A DNA stretch of 64,000 nucleotides, taken from Acidobacteriota bacterium. GTDB lineage: Bacteria; Actinomycetota; Acidimicrobiia; Acidimicrobiales; RAAP-2. Numbering within the stretch: the first letter of the stretch is position 1; every line of letters begins with the position of its first letter. Positions 8,711-16,674 of this stretch are shown here, piece by piece. The position numbers and the translations under genes were made by a program. The notes below the pieces were generated by a model. That model had not been told where the DNA came from, ran no database searches, and saw nothing but the letters and a program-made list of their open reading frames with translations. Where the stretch lies: the NCBI GenBank assembly GCA_018971185.1, contig JAGXBH010000006.1, positions 1 through 64,000 on the forward strand. The letters are read 5' to 3'.

Positions 8711-9526
8711 TTAGCCCAGCGCGTAGCGCCGTGGCTCACGGCGCCACCCCACACCGGCGTGCTGGTCCTCGTACGGGGTCTCCTCGTAGTACCCGTCGTG
8801 GCTCTCGAGGTCATCGAACTCCTCGTCGCCCCGTCCCTCGTCTTCGTAGTACGTCGGCTCGTACGCCCTGGTCCGACGGGTCCCCACCAGCGAGGACACC
8901 TCGAGGTACCCCTGGCTCACCGCGAAGAGGGCGGCCGCGACGTAGAAGACGAGGCCCGTCCACGACAGGATCGCCAGGTACTGCAGGAGCGTCAGGCCAA
9001 TGAGGAAGTCCAACCCCGTCGTGACGAGGGCGCTGAGTCCCAGACTCGTGACGATACGGCGACGCCGTAGCCTCATCGAACCGCCGAGCGGCAGCGTGTG
9101 CTCGACCGGCGCGCGACGCGAGAGCGCCGTCTCGCGCGCGGGCGCACTCGCGTAGGCGACGTAGCGATGGCGGCTCGACTCGTGCGCGGTGGCGAGAGTC
9201 CGTGGGTGGTCGTAGTCGTAGTCGCGGTCCCACTCGTCCCAGGACGAACGGCTCTCCAGAGTGGAGTACGTGTCGCTGTCGTGAACGACCGTCAAGCGAG
9301 GGCGCGAGCGCTCGGGCTCGTGCTCGGGCTCGTAGGCGTGCTCCTCGTAGAGGTAGGCGTCATCGAGCCGACGCGCCGGAGCGACCGAGTACCCCTGGCG
9401 ACTCAGAACCTCGTGCTCGGCCTGGAAGTAGTCAATGGACTTCTCCGCTCGCGAGTTGCGATACTTAAGAACCGCCCACGGCGCGAGGATCGCCAGCCAG
9501 AAGAGGGCGACGATGAGTGCTAACAC
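8711..9526 (-). CDS. SepX/GlpR-like divisome membrane protein
   Basis: A 271-aa protein with an N-terminal transmembrane helix right at the start (ALIVALFWLAILAPW), a motif resembling SepX (EKSIDYFQAEHEVLSR), a long acidic/tyrosine-rich disordered linker, a basic stretch (MRLRRRRIV), two closely spaced transmembrane helices and an acidic Tyr-rich tail. This layout matches actinobacterial SepX (GlpR) proteins that act with FtsZ at division septa. I start it at GTG 9526; the track start at 9736 would overlap cysH and put out-of-family sequence before the helix. Recognition is by architecture and one motif, so the functional call is an inference. Confidence 0.6.
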   Translation of the reverse strand: MLALIVALFWLAILAPWAVLKYRNSRAEKSIDYFQAEHEVLSRQGYSVAPARRLDDAYLYEEHAYEPEHEPERSRPRLTVVHDSDTYSTLESRSSWDEWDRDYDYDHPRTLATAHESSRHRYVAYASAPARETALSRRAPVEHTLPLGGSMRLRRRRIVTSLGLSALVTTGLDFLIGLTLLQYLAILSWTGLVFYVAAALFAVSQGYLEVSSLVGTRRTRAYEPTYYEDEGRGDEEFDDLESHDGYYEETPYEDQHAGVGWRREPRRYALG

Positions 9527-9609
9527 CGTCGGATCTCGTCGATAGCACTCGAATACATTGAAGTCAAATGTACTTGTGATTCCCTTGAAATTGGTGGATG
9601 TCGCGGTGA

Positions 9610-10281
9610 CTAGGCCTCGTGAAGTCCGCACTCCTCCTTGTCCGCCCCGGCCCAGCGACCCGAGCGCCGGTCGCCGTCGACGAGCGGCTTGACGGTGACG
9701 GGGGCGCAACCGATGGAGGCGTACCCCTGGGACCACAGCGGGTGTTCGGGCAACTCGTGCGAACCGAGGTAGTAGGCCACGTCGTCATCGCTCCACGTCG
9801 CGAGGGGGTTGACCTTCACCAGTCCGAACTTCTCGTCCCAGTGGACGATCCTCATCGAGGAACGCGTCGGCGCGTCACTGCGCTTGAGGGAGGTGATCCA
9901 CGCCGCCTTACCCGCCACCGCCCGCGCGAGGGGCGCCACCTTGCGCAGCTCGCAACACCTCTGCGTGCCGCAGGGCCACGGGTCGGCGTCGGCGCCCGGT
10001 AGCGTCCGCGTGACGTTGAGGCCCCACTCGTCCTCGAGGCGCTGCGCGAAGGCCATCGTCTCGGGGAAATGACCCCGCGTGTCGAGGAAGATCACCTCCG
10101 TTCGCGGGGCGACCCGCCTGATCATGTCCAGCAGTGCGACGTCCTCGAAGGAACACGCGAAGGCGACGTCATCGCCGAAGCGATCGAAGGTCCACGCCAG
10201 GATCTCGGCGGGCGCGGCGTGGGCGAATCGAGCATCGGCCACCGAGAGTTCGTCGAGTAGTTCGGGCGTCGAAATGGGCAT
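9610..10281 (-). CDS. cysH: APS/PAPS reductase, one Fe-S cysteine replaced
   Basis: Reduces (phospho)adenylyl sulfate to sulfite with thioredoxin electrons. The 223-aa protein has the conserved LDTRGHFPET region, the CC pair (residues 109-110), KVNPLATWSDDDV and the catalytic ECGLH tail (Cys218). The CC pair normally pairs with a CxxC to bind the [4Fe-4S] cluster of APS-type enzymes, but here that motif is CAPV (residues 192-195), so the fourth ligand is missing. No cysC kinase is seen beside cysDN, which fits direct APS reduction. The ATG follows a good AAGGAA site; the gene diverges from cysD across a palindrome. Confidence 0.93.
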   Translation of the reverse strand: MPISTPELLDELSVADARFAHAAPAEILAWTFDRFGDDVAFACSFEDVALLDMIRRVAPRTEVIFLDTRGHFPETMAFAQRLEDEWGLNVTRTLPGADADPWPCGTQRCCELRKVAPLARAVAGKAAWITSLKRSDAPTRSSMRIVHWDEKFGLVKVNPLATWSDDDVAYYLGSHELPEHPLWSQGYASIGCAPVTVKPLVDGDRRSGRWAGADKEECGLHEA

Positions 10282-10303
10282 AAAGTCAGTTCCTTCAAAA
10301 GCC

Positions 10304-10332
10304 TAATATTCTCTAGTGGTTTAGTAGAGTAT
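10304..10332. promoter_or_regulatory. cysH/cysD divergent promoter with palindromic operator candidate
   Basis: ATTCTCTAGTGGTTTAGTAGAGTAT (10308-10332) is an imperfect 25-bp palindrome of the form ATnCTCTAnT-N5-AnTAGAGnAT. A plus-strand TAATAT at 10304-10309 could be the -10 of cysD, putting the transcription start inside the palindrome, as expected for repression of sulfur genes. No good -35 is visible. The regulator is not identifiable from the window. Confidence 0.55.
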
Positions 10333-10351
10333 GCTTCATACTACCCCCACT

Positions 10352-11275
10352 ATGACGACTCTCACCCCCCAGGCACTGACAATGACCGACCACCTCGACC
10401 TGCTCGAATCCCACGCCATCTTCATCCTGCGCGAGGTCGTCGCCGAATGCGAACGGCCCGTACTGCTGTTCTCGGGCGGCAAGGACTCGGCGGTGTTGCT
10501 GCACCTGGCCGCCAAGGCGTTCGCCCCCCAATCCCTCCCCTTCCCCGTCCTTCACATCGACACCGGCCAGAACTTCCCCGAGGTCATCGAATTTCGCGAC
10601 GACGCCGTCGAACGCCACGGCGCGCGCCTCCTCGTCGCCTCGGTCCAAGACTCCATCGACCAGGGCAAGGTGGCCGATCCCGGTCCGATGGGACCACGGA
10701 ACCGTCTGCAGACCGTGACGCTGCTCGACGCCATCACCGAACACGGTTTCGACGCCGCGTTCGGGGGAGCGCGCCGCGACGAGGACAAGGCCCGCGCCAA
10801 GGAGAGGATCCTGTCGTTCCGCGACGCCTTCGGACAATGGGACCCCCGTCAGCAGCGCCCCGAACTCTGGCAGCTCTACCAGGGAAAGGTCAACGCCGGG
10901 GAGCACCTGCGCGCGTTCCCGCTGTCGGACTGGACCGAGCTCGATATCTGGCAGTACATCGAGCGTGAGGAGATGGCGCTGCCACGGATCTACTTCGCCC
11001 ACGAGCGCGACGTGGTTCGACGCGACGGCATGTACCTGGCGGTGGGGCCCCACGTCACGCCCCGCGCGGACGAGACGGTGGAGCGACTCGTCGTGCGCTT
11101 CCGCACGGTGGGTGACGCCAACCTCACGGGCGCCGTTCTCTCCGACGCGTCGACGTTGGCCGCGATCGTCGACGAGATCTCGCGGGCGAACGTCTCGGAG
11201 CGCGGCGCGACCCGCGGGGACGACAAGTTCAGCGAGACGGCCATGGAGGACCGCAAGCGCGAGGGGTACTTCTAG
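10352..11275 (+). CDS. cysD: sulfate adenylyltransferase subunit 2
   Basis: Catalytic small subunit of ATP sulfurylase, making APS from sulfate and ATP with CysN. The PP-loop motif FSGGKDSAVLLHLA is present near the N-terminus, followed by the family's DTGQNFPEV and GGARRDEDKARAKER regions; the length of about 300 aa is normal. Three in-frame ATGs compete (10331, 10352, 10382), none with a ribosome site; 10331 lies inside the operator palindrome, so I chose 10352, but 10382 fits homologues too. Leaderless translation is possible. cysN begins immediately after its stop. Confidence 0.93.
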   Translation: MTTLTPQALTMTDHLDLLESHAIFILREVVAECERPVLLFSGGKDSAVLLHLAAKAFAPQSLPFPVLHIDTGQNFPEVIEFRDDAVERHGARLLVASVQDSIDQGKVADPGPMGPRNRLQTVTLLDAITEHGFDAAFGGARRDEDKARAKERILSFRDAFGQWDPRQQRPELWQLYQGKVNAGEHLRAFPLSDWTELDIWQYIEREEMALPRIYFAHERDVVRRDGMYLAVGPHVTPRADETVERLVVRFRTVGDANLTGAVLSDASTLAAIVDEISRANVSERGATRGDDKFSETAMEDRKREGYF

Positions 11276-12532
11276 ATGAAGCTCGCCACCAAGGACCTCT
11301 TGCGCCTCGCCACGGTCGGCTCCGTGGACGACGGCAAGTCGACGTTGATCGGCCGACTACTCGTGGACACCCGTCAACTCTTCGACGACCAGCTCGACGC
11401 CGTGCAGGCCGCGTCGGAGAGGCGAGGCGTGGGCGACCTCGATCTCAGTTTCGTCACCGATGGTCTTCGCGCGGAGCGCGAGCAGGGCATCACCATCGAC
11501 GTGGCCTACCGATACGCCTCGACCCCCACGCGCAAGTTCATCATCGCCGACTGCCCGGGACACGTCCAGTACACGCGCAACATGGCGACCGGCGCCTCCA
11601 CCGCCGACGTCGCCCTCGTCGTGCTCAACGTCGCGCACGGACTCAAGGAGCAGACGCGGCGCCACCTGTGCATCGCCGCCCTCTTGGGCGTGCGGACCAT
11701 CATCGTCGCGGTCAACAAGATGGATGAGGTCCACTGGTCCGAATCCGCCTACGTCGGCGTCGTCGACGAGGTCACGACGTTGGCCCACGACCTCGGATTC
11801 GAATCGGTGACGACGATCCCGGTGTCGGCGCTGTGGGGAGAGAACGTGGTCGAGCGGTCGTCGCACCTCGACTGGTACGACGGACCCACGGTGCTCCAGG
11901 CCCTGGAGGCGTGCCAAGCGGGTTCGTGGACGCACACGCGCTCGGGGGCCCGGCTGCCCGTGCAGTGGGTCCTTCGCCAGAACGGTGGCGGGCGGACCTA
12001 TGCGGGAATGCTCAACGGCGCCCCGCTCCACGAGGGCGACGTGGTCACCCTCCTACCCGCCAACGTCGAGACGACCATCTCCTCGATCACCTCGGGCTCG
12101 GGGGCCCGGACCGCGGCCACCGCGGGCCTCTCGATCGACGTCGGCCTCGCGCACGAGACCGACGCGGGTCGCGGTGACCTACTGGCCACCGCCCCGCTCC
12201 CCCAGGTCACCAAGGAGTTCACCGCGACGGTCTGCTGGTTCGGCGAGCAGCCCTGGCGAGCGAACCAGCGACTTCGCCTCAAGCACACGACGAAGGTCAC
12301 GCCGGTTCGCCTACGCGAGCTCACCGGCGTCGTCGACATCGAGACCCTGAGCGTGCGTTCGAGCGACGAACTGGCGACCAACGACATCGGACTAGCCACG
12401 TTGCAGACCGCCGACTGGATCGCGGTCGACGACTACCGTGACAACCGGGTAACCGGGAGCTTCGTGATCATCGACGAAGCGACCAACGCGACCGTGGCCG
12501 CCGGCATGGTGGGTCGCGCGTCGTTCCTCTGA
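11276..12532 (+). CDS. cysN: sulfate adenylyltransferase subunit 1 (GTPase)
   Basis: GTP-binding subunit that drives APS synthesis by CysD. The EF-Tu-like G domain shows GSVDDGKST (G1), the switch region with EQGITIDVAYR, DCPGHVQYTRNM (G3) and NKMD (G4), followed by beta-barrel domains. At 418 aa it is a stand-alone CysN without the C-terminal CysC (APS kinase) fusion found in many actinobacteria, in line with an APS-reductase route. Its ATG directly abuts the cysD TAG. It converges with the CHAD gene. Confidence 0.95.
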   Translation: MKLATKDLLRLATVGSVDDGKSTLIGRLLVDTRQLFDDQLDAVQAASERRGVGDLDLSFVTDGLRAEREQGITIDVAYRYASTPTRKFIIADCPGHVQYTRNMATGASTADVALVVLNVAHGLKEQTRRHLCIAALLGVRTIIVAVNKMDEVHWSESAYVGVVDEVTTLAHDLGFESVTTIPVSALWGENVVERSSHLDWYDGPTVLQALEACQAGSWTHTRSGARLPVQWVLRQNGGGRTYAGMLNGAPLHEGDVVTLLPANVETTISSITSGSGARTAATAGLSIDVGLAHETDAGRGDLLATAPLPQVTKEFTATVCWFGEQPWRANQRLRLKHTTKVTPVRLRELTGVVDIETLSVRSSDELATNDIGLATLQTADWIAVDDYRDNRVTGSFVIIDEATNATVAAGMVGRASFL

Positions 12533-12540
12533 TCGACCTC

Positions 12541-13410
12541 TCAGTCGCGCGCGAACACTCCGAGGACGTCGCGCTGCACGTGATGGAAGTGAACGATCCA
12601 CTGGGGACGGAGTTCGACGATCTCGGCGCGTAGCGCGCGACGAACCTCGAGGTCCGCGTCGGGCTCGAGCCCGAGTGAGTCCAGGAACCTCACGGCCACC
12701 GATCGGTCCTGGACCAGACCGAGGATCGTCTGGATCGACTCCAGGGACTCGGCGACCACTCGGGCGCGCTCCCCGGCGTAGAGGGTCGCGACCTCGAAGT
12801 TGTATCGGCACTTCTTGGAGGCGATGCGCACCCGGTGGAGGGCCTCGTCGCTGCGGTGATCATGGGGGTTACCGATCGTGGCGAGGTAGGTGCCCACGGC
12901 GTCCCAGAGGGAGGGCAAGAACAGCTCCGCGGCGCCGGTGTCACCCGCGTCGCCCATCTCCGGATGGCGACTCAGACGGGTGAGTCGCTTCACCAGGCGC
13001 GCGTAGCGTCGCGACGCCAAGAGCTCGGCGACGTCGCGACGCGACATCGCGCGTCGTTCGTCCAGTACCGCGGTCACCGCGGTGTGCAGGGTGCTTCGCG
13101 GCGACAGGTGTTCCTCGAAGAGCTCCGCGAGGACGTCGAGGTCCCGTAGTCGCCCGAGCGTGCTCCCCATCCACCTGAGCTCCTCGCCCAGATCGCGCCA
13201 CGGCTCGCGCGGCAGGACGTCGCGCATGGCTCGCAGCTCCGAACGCATGCGGCGCGCGCTCACGCGCAGCTGGTGCACCCCCTCGGTGTCGGCCCCCTCG
13301 CGGGCCAACGGCTCGTTGTCGGCGATCGACCTGACCTCGCGACGCAGGAAGTGAGCGACGACGTCACGGCCGCTCGGCCCCTCGGGATCACGCTCGGACA
13401 CGTCCTTCAC
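12541..13410 (-). CDS. CHAD domain protein
   Basis: A 289-aa alpha-helical CHAD domain protein. The pattern of conserved histidines and basic residues is visible: VHQLRVSARRMRSELRAM in the N-terminal half and LHRVRIASKKCRYNFEV in the C-terminal half, the two repeats typical of the domain. CHAD proteins bind polyphosphate and are often linked to phosphate metabolism, but no CYTH phosphatase partner is fused or adjacent. The small HicA-like gene lies 36 bp upstream on the same strand. Function inferred from the domain only. Confidence 0.85.
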   Translation of the reverse strand: MKDVSERDPEGPSGRDVVAHFLRREVRSIADNEPLAREGADTEGVHQLRVSARRMRSELRAMRDVLPREPWRDLGEELRWMGSTLGRLRDLDVLAELFEEHLSPRSTLHTAVTAVLDERRAMSRRDVAELLASRRYARLVKRLTRLSRHPEMGDAGDTGAAELFLPSLWDAVGTYLATIGNPHDHRSDEALHRVRIASKKCRYNFEVATLYAGERARVVAESLESIQTILGLVQDRSVAVRFLDSLGLEPDADLEVRRALRAEIVELRPQWIVHFHHVQRDVLGVFARD

Positions 13411-13446
13411 CCCCGTGCGTTCGTCGGTCGCGACGAGAGGCCCGGC

Positions 13447-13755
13447 TCACCCCTCATGGACCTGATCCCCCCGTGGATCGGTGCCGGGACCGTACCCGGC
13501 GTCGCGCAACACGTGGCGCAGGTCCACGACCTGTTGGACGTCGATGTCCTTGTGACGGGGCCGTTCGAGGTAGCGCACCTCTCGGCCGACACGGATCTCG
13601 ACCCTCCCGTGCTTGTGCTCCACCACGGTGCCCACCGCCTCGAGCAACGAGATGACGTCGGGCCACTCGATGTTGTGACTCGTCGGGTGTTGGAAGATCC
13701 GCGCCAGCGTGTCGCGGTGATGGTTGTTCAGGTCCTGGGGTCCCGGCATCGCCAT
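13447..13755 (-). CDS. small conserved protein, HicA-like fold suspected
   Basis: A 102-aa protein with a clear GAGGAGG ribosome site. The segment beginning HPTSHNIEWPDVISLLEAVG followed by a glycine-rich beta region and a basic RPRHKDIDVQQVVDLRHVL resembles a family of small bacterial proteins with a HicA/dsRBD-like fold. No HicB antitoxin gene is beside it, so a toxin-antitoxin role is not supported; it may be co-transcribed with the CHAD gene. Two ATGs (13755, 13749) are possible starts. Confidence 0.65.
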   Translation of the reverse strand: MAMPGPQDLNNHHRDTLARIFQHPTSHNIEWPDVISLLEAVGTVVEHKHGRVEIRVGREVRYLERPRHKDIDVQQVVDLRHVLRDAGYGPGTDPRGDQVHEG

Positions 13756-13900
13756 AAAACCTCCTCGTCATGGAACCTAGTGCGCGGCGCGGCGACCCGC
13801 ACGAAGCGGCGCCGAGTGGGTCGAGGTGGGGACGAGGTGAGGACGGGGTCACGACCGGCGAGGCCGATCGTCACGATCGGGGCACCCGCGGTCGAGGGTC

Positions 13901-14353
13901 CTAGAATTGCACCAACATGGCGATGAGTGCCACGGCGATGATCGCCAAGAGCGTGTCCATCGACCGGACCAGTTGGCGTCCGCGCTCCACGCTCGCGTGG
14001 CCGTCGTGGGCGATGACCTCGGTCATCGTTCGTTCCAGCGGCAGGGTGCGCGCCTCCAGATGTCCGGCCGCCGCCAGGTAACAAAGGATCCCCACGCCGA
14101 TCCACGGTTGCGAGAGCGACACCGAGTGGTCCCCGATGATCGACATCGTCAGCCCCGTGATCACCAGCAGGTGCAGGACGCGCGCGGCCCAATTGCGGCG
14201 GTCGGGGAACTTGCGCCTCTGCTCGTCATCGCTCGCGCCTCGCACGATGGCGTTGGCCGAGACCCTCATCACCACGAACACCGCGACGACCGCGAGCGCA
14301 CTCAGGATATGGACCAGGAAGACGAGATCGTAGGGGACGCTCTGAGCAATCAT
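13901..14353 (-). CDS. four-helix integral membrane protein
   Basis: A 150-aa protein with about four transmembrane segments (LVFLVHILSALAVVAVFVV, LHLLVITGLTMSII, IGVGILCYLAAAG and the C-terminal LLAIIAVALIAMLVQF). The LVFLVHILSA opening recalls the DUF2269/CopD-like small membrane proteins, but I cannot name a family firmly. Its ATG overlaps the meaB stop by 4 nt (ATGA), so it is translationally coupled to meaB; there is no other functional clue. Confidence 0.7.
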   Translation of the reverse strand: MIAQSVPYDLVFLVHILSALAVVAVFVVMRVSANAIVRGASDDEQRRKFPDRRNWAARVLHLLVITGLTMSIIGDHSVSLSQPWIGVGILCYLAAAGHLEARTLPLERTMTEVIAHDGHASVERGRQLVRSMDTLLAIIAVALIAMLVQF

Positions 14354-15309
14354 CCTTCAAACAGTAATGCCCGAGCCGCCCGATACGGGTCGGTGCGACC
14401 CGCCACCAGTTCGTCGAGCTGTTCCTCGTAGCGCTGAGCGCTTTCGCCCGTGCGAACGCGTTCGCTCAGTAGGGCGCTCAACACCCGGTCGAGCTCGTGA
14501 GCGGCGCGGCGCCGGCGCCGTTCGTCGCCGCCCTCCTCGAGGAGAAAGTCGTGATGACGACCGAGGGCCGACCATAGTTCGTCGACCCCGGTGCCGTCGC
14601 TGGCCACGGTGTCCACGATGGGCGGGCGCCACGGACCCGCGGGCCCCATGTCCATCATGCGTTCAAGGTCGCGACGCGTCTGCGTCGCACCCGCGCGATC
14701 GGCCTTGTTGATGACGAAGACGTCGGCGACCTCGAGGATCCCCGCCTTCTCGGCCTGCACCGCGTCCCCCCACCCGGGGGTCAGGACGACCACCGTCGTG
14801 TCGGCCGTGGACGCCACATCGACCTCCATCTGTCCGACCCCGACCGTCTCGACGATCACCAACTCGAATCCCACCGCGCCCAGGACGCGGACCGCGTCGG
14901 GCACCGCCATCGACAGTCCACCCAGGTGGCCGCGCGTCGCCAGGGAGCGGATGTACACCCGCTCGTCCGTCGCGTGGCCCTGCATTCGATACCGATCGCC
15001 GAGCAGCGCACCACCGGTGAAGGGCGAGCTCGGATCCACGCACACGACGGCGACGTGGGTGAAGACCGGGCGTCGCGCGAAGCTCTCGCGCAGCGCGACG
15101 GTGATGAGACGATCGGTGAGGGTGGACTTGCCCGCGCCGGGGGCCCCGGTGAGACCGACGACGTAGGGGGCGTGCGACGAGTAGACCAGGGAGGCCGTCT
15201 CCTGGTGTCGGTCGCCCGCGCCCTCGACGTAGGTGATCAATCGCGCCAGCGCCGCCCGCGAGCCGTCGCGGGCCCGCTCGAGCAACTGCTCGGGCGTGCC
15301 GGTGATCAC
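14350..15309 (-). CDS. meaB: MeaB/ArgK-family GTPase
   Basis: G-protein chaperone that loads and protects adenosylcobalamin-dependent acyl-CoA mutases such as methylmalonyl-CoA mutase. Motifs: P-loop GAPGAGKST, Mg/switch region VDPSSPFTGGALLGDR with the family's MQGHATDERVYIRS, ETVGVGQ and NKAD. I chose GTG 15309 (MITGTPEQLLERA), which has GAGG 5 nt upstream; the track start would run into murA. The mutase itself is not in the window, but a B12 uptake system is (btuFCD). Confidence 0.93.
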   Translation of the reverse strand: MITGTPEQLLERARDGSRAALARLITYVEGAGDRHQETASLVYSSHAPYVVGLTGAPGAGKSTLTDRLITVALRESFARRPVFTHVAVVCVDPSSPFTGGALLGDRYRMQGHATDERVYIRSLATRGHLGGLSMAVPDAVRVLGAVGFELVIVETVGVGQMEVDVASTADTTVVVLTPGWGDAVQAEKAGILEVADVFVINKADRAGATQTRRDLERMMDMGPAGPWRPPIVDTVASDGTGVDELWSALGRHHDFLLEEGGDERRRRRAAHELDRVLSALLSERVRTGESAQRYEEQLDELVAGRTDPYRAARALLFEG

Positions 15310-15340
15310 GGTGACCTCGAGTCGGCGCACGTGGTGCGGG

Positions 15341-16606
15341 TCACGGCACCCACGCGACGTCAGCACCCAGGCTCCTCAGGCGCCCGGGCAGGTCGTCGTA
15401 GCCCCGCGCGACGTGCTCCATCCCGTGCACGGTCGTCGAGCCCTCCGCGACCAGTCCGGCGAGGACCAGGGCCGCGGCGGCGCGGATGTCACTGCCGTGC
15501 ACCACGGTCCCCGTCAGGTGGTCGACACCACGGATCATCGCGTGATGACCCTCCGTGGTGATGCGCGCACCGAGTCGCACCAGCTCGTCGACGTAGCGGA
15601 AGCGGCCGACGAAGAGGTTCTCGGTCACCACCGAGACCCCCTCGGCCACGCTGAGCATCGTCGTGATCAAGGGCTTGTAGTCGGTGGCGACCCCCGGATA
15701 GGGCAACGTGGCGACGTCGCACGCTCGCAGGCGAGTGGGGCCCTTCACGCTCACGCCGTCACCCGAGAGGTCGACGACCCCGCCCATGGCCTCGATCTTG
15801 CGCAACAGCATCACCATGTGGTCGGCCCGCGCGTCGACCACGCGCACGTCGCCTCCGGTGATCAGTGACGAGGCGAGATACGTCGCACTGACGACGCGAT
15901 CGGTGACCACCTCGTGGTTCGCGGGCGAGAGCTCCGCGACGCCGGTGATGGTGAGCCGCGACGTGCCCAGGCCCTCGATGCGCGCACCCATCGCGACGAG
16001 CTGGCGCCCGAGGTCCTCGACCTCGGGTTCACGCGCCGCGTTCTCGATGACCGAACGGCCATCGGCGAGGACGCACGCCATCAACAGGTTGTCCGTCGCG
16101 GTGTGACTGGGATACTCGAGGGTGATGTGCGTGGCGCGCAGGCGACCACCCGAGGTGGCGCGGATCGAGGTGCGGTCGTTGTGGAACACCGCTCCCATCG
16201 CGCCCAGACCGTCGGTGTGGAAGTTGATGGGTCGATGACCGAAGTCGTCCCCGCCGGGCAGTGCCATCGACGCCTCGCCGCAGCGCGCCAGGAGGGGACC
16301 CAGGATGACGATCGACGCTCGCATCGCCTCGAAGAGGTGCGCCGGTGCCTCGGTGCTGAGGTCGTGCACGGACGGCACGCTGATGACCAGCTCGTGCGCG
16401 ATCGAGCGGTCCACGCGACACCCCAGGGCCACGAGCAGGTCGCTCATGATGGCCACGTCGGTGATCTCGGGCACGTTCGTCAATCGATGCGTCCCACTGG
16501 CCAGCAGACACGCGGCCATCTGCTTGAGCACCGCGTTCTTGGCGCCGTGGGCCCGGACGTCGCCCACGAGCGGGCCCCGTGGCTGGACAACGAGAGAACT
16601 CACCAC
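15341..16606 (-). CDS. murA: UDP-GlcNAc enolpyruvyl transferase, Cys-to-Asp active site
   Basis: First committed step of peptidoglycan synthesis: transfer of enolpyruvate from PEP to UDP-GlcNAc. The 421-aa protein carries the N-terminal GAKNAVLKQM motif, the MRASIVILGPLLAR helix and the YVDELVRLGA region. The catalytic loop, PGGC in E. coli, reads LPGGDDFGHRP, with Asp120 where the fosfomycin-reactive cysteine would be; M. tuberculosis MurA has the same substitution and is naturally resistant. Diverges from glpX; meaB follows. In M. tuberculosis murA also lies just after the atp operon. Confidence 0.95.
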   Translation of the reverse strand: MVSSLVVQPRGPLVGDVRAHGAKNAVLKQMAACLLASGTHRLTNVPEITDVAIMSDLLVALGCRVDRSIAHELVISVPSVHDLSTEAPAHLFEAMRASIVILGPLLARCGEASMALPGGDDFGHRPINFHTDGLGAMGAVFHNDRTSIRATSGGRLRATHITLEYPSHTATDNLLMACVLADGRSVIENAAREPEVEDLGRQLVAMGARIEGLGTSRLTITGVAELSPANHEVVTDRVVSATYLASSLITGGDVRVVDARADHMVMLLRKIEAMGGVVDLSGDGVSVKGPTRLRACDVATLPYPGVATDYKPLITTMLSVAEGVSVVTENLFVGRFRYVDELVRLGARITTEGHHAMIRGVDHLTGTVVHGSDIRAAAALVLAGLVAEGSTTVHGMEHVARGYDDLPGRLRSLGADVAWVP

Positions 16607-16674
16607 ACCAGTATGGCCTCAGCGCGCACCTCGTCGGCGTGGACCGCTACGACCCGAGGAAGTACGCTGGCGAT

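Noticed and set aside
13447-13755. HicAB toxin-antitoxin system
   Set aside because: No HicB-like gene on either side, and similarity to HicA is only suspected.
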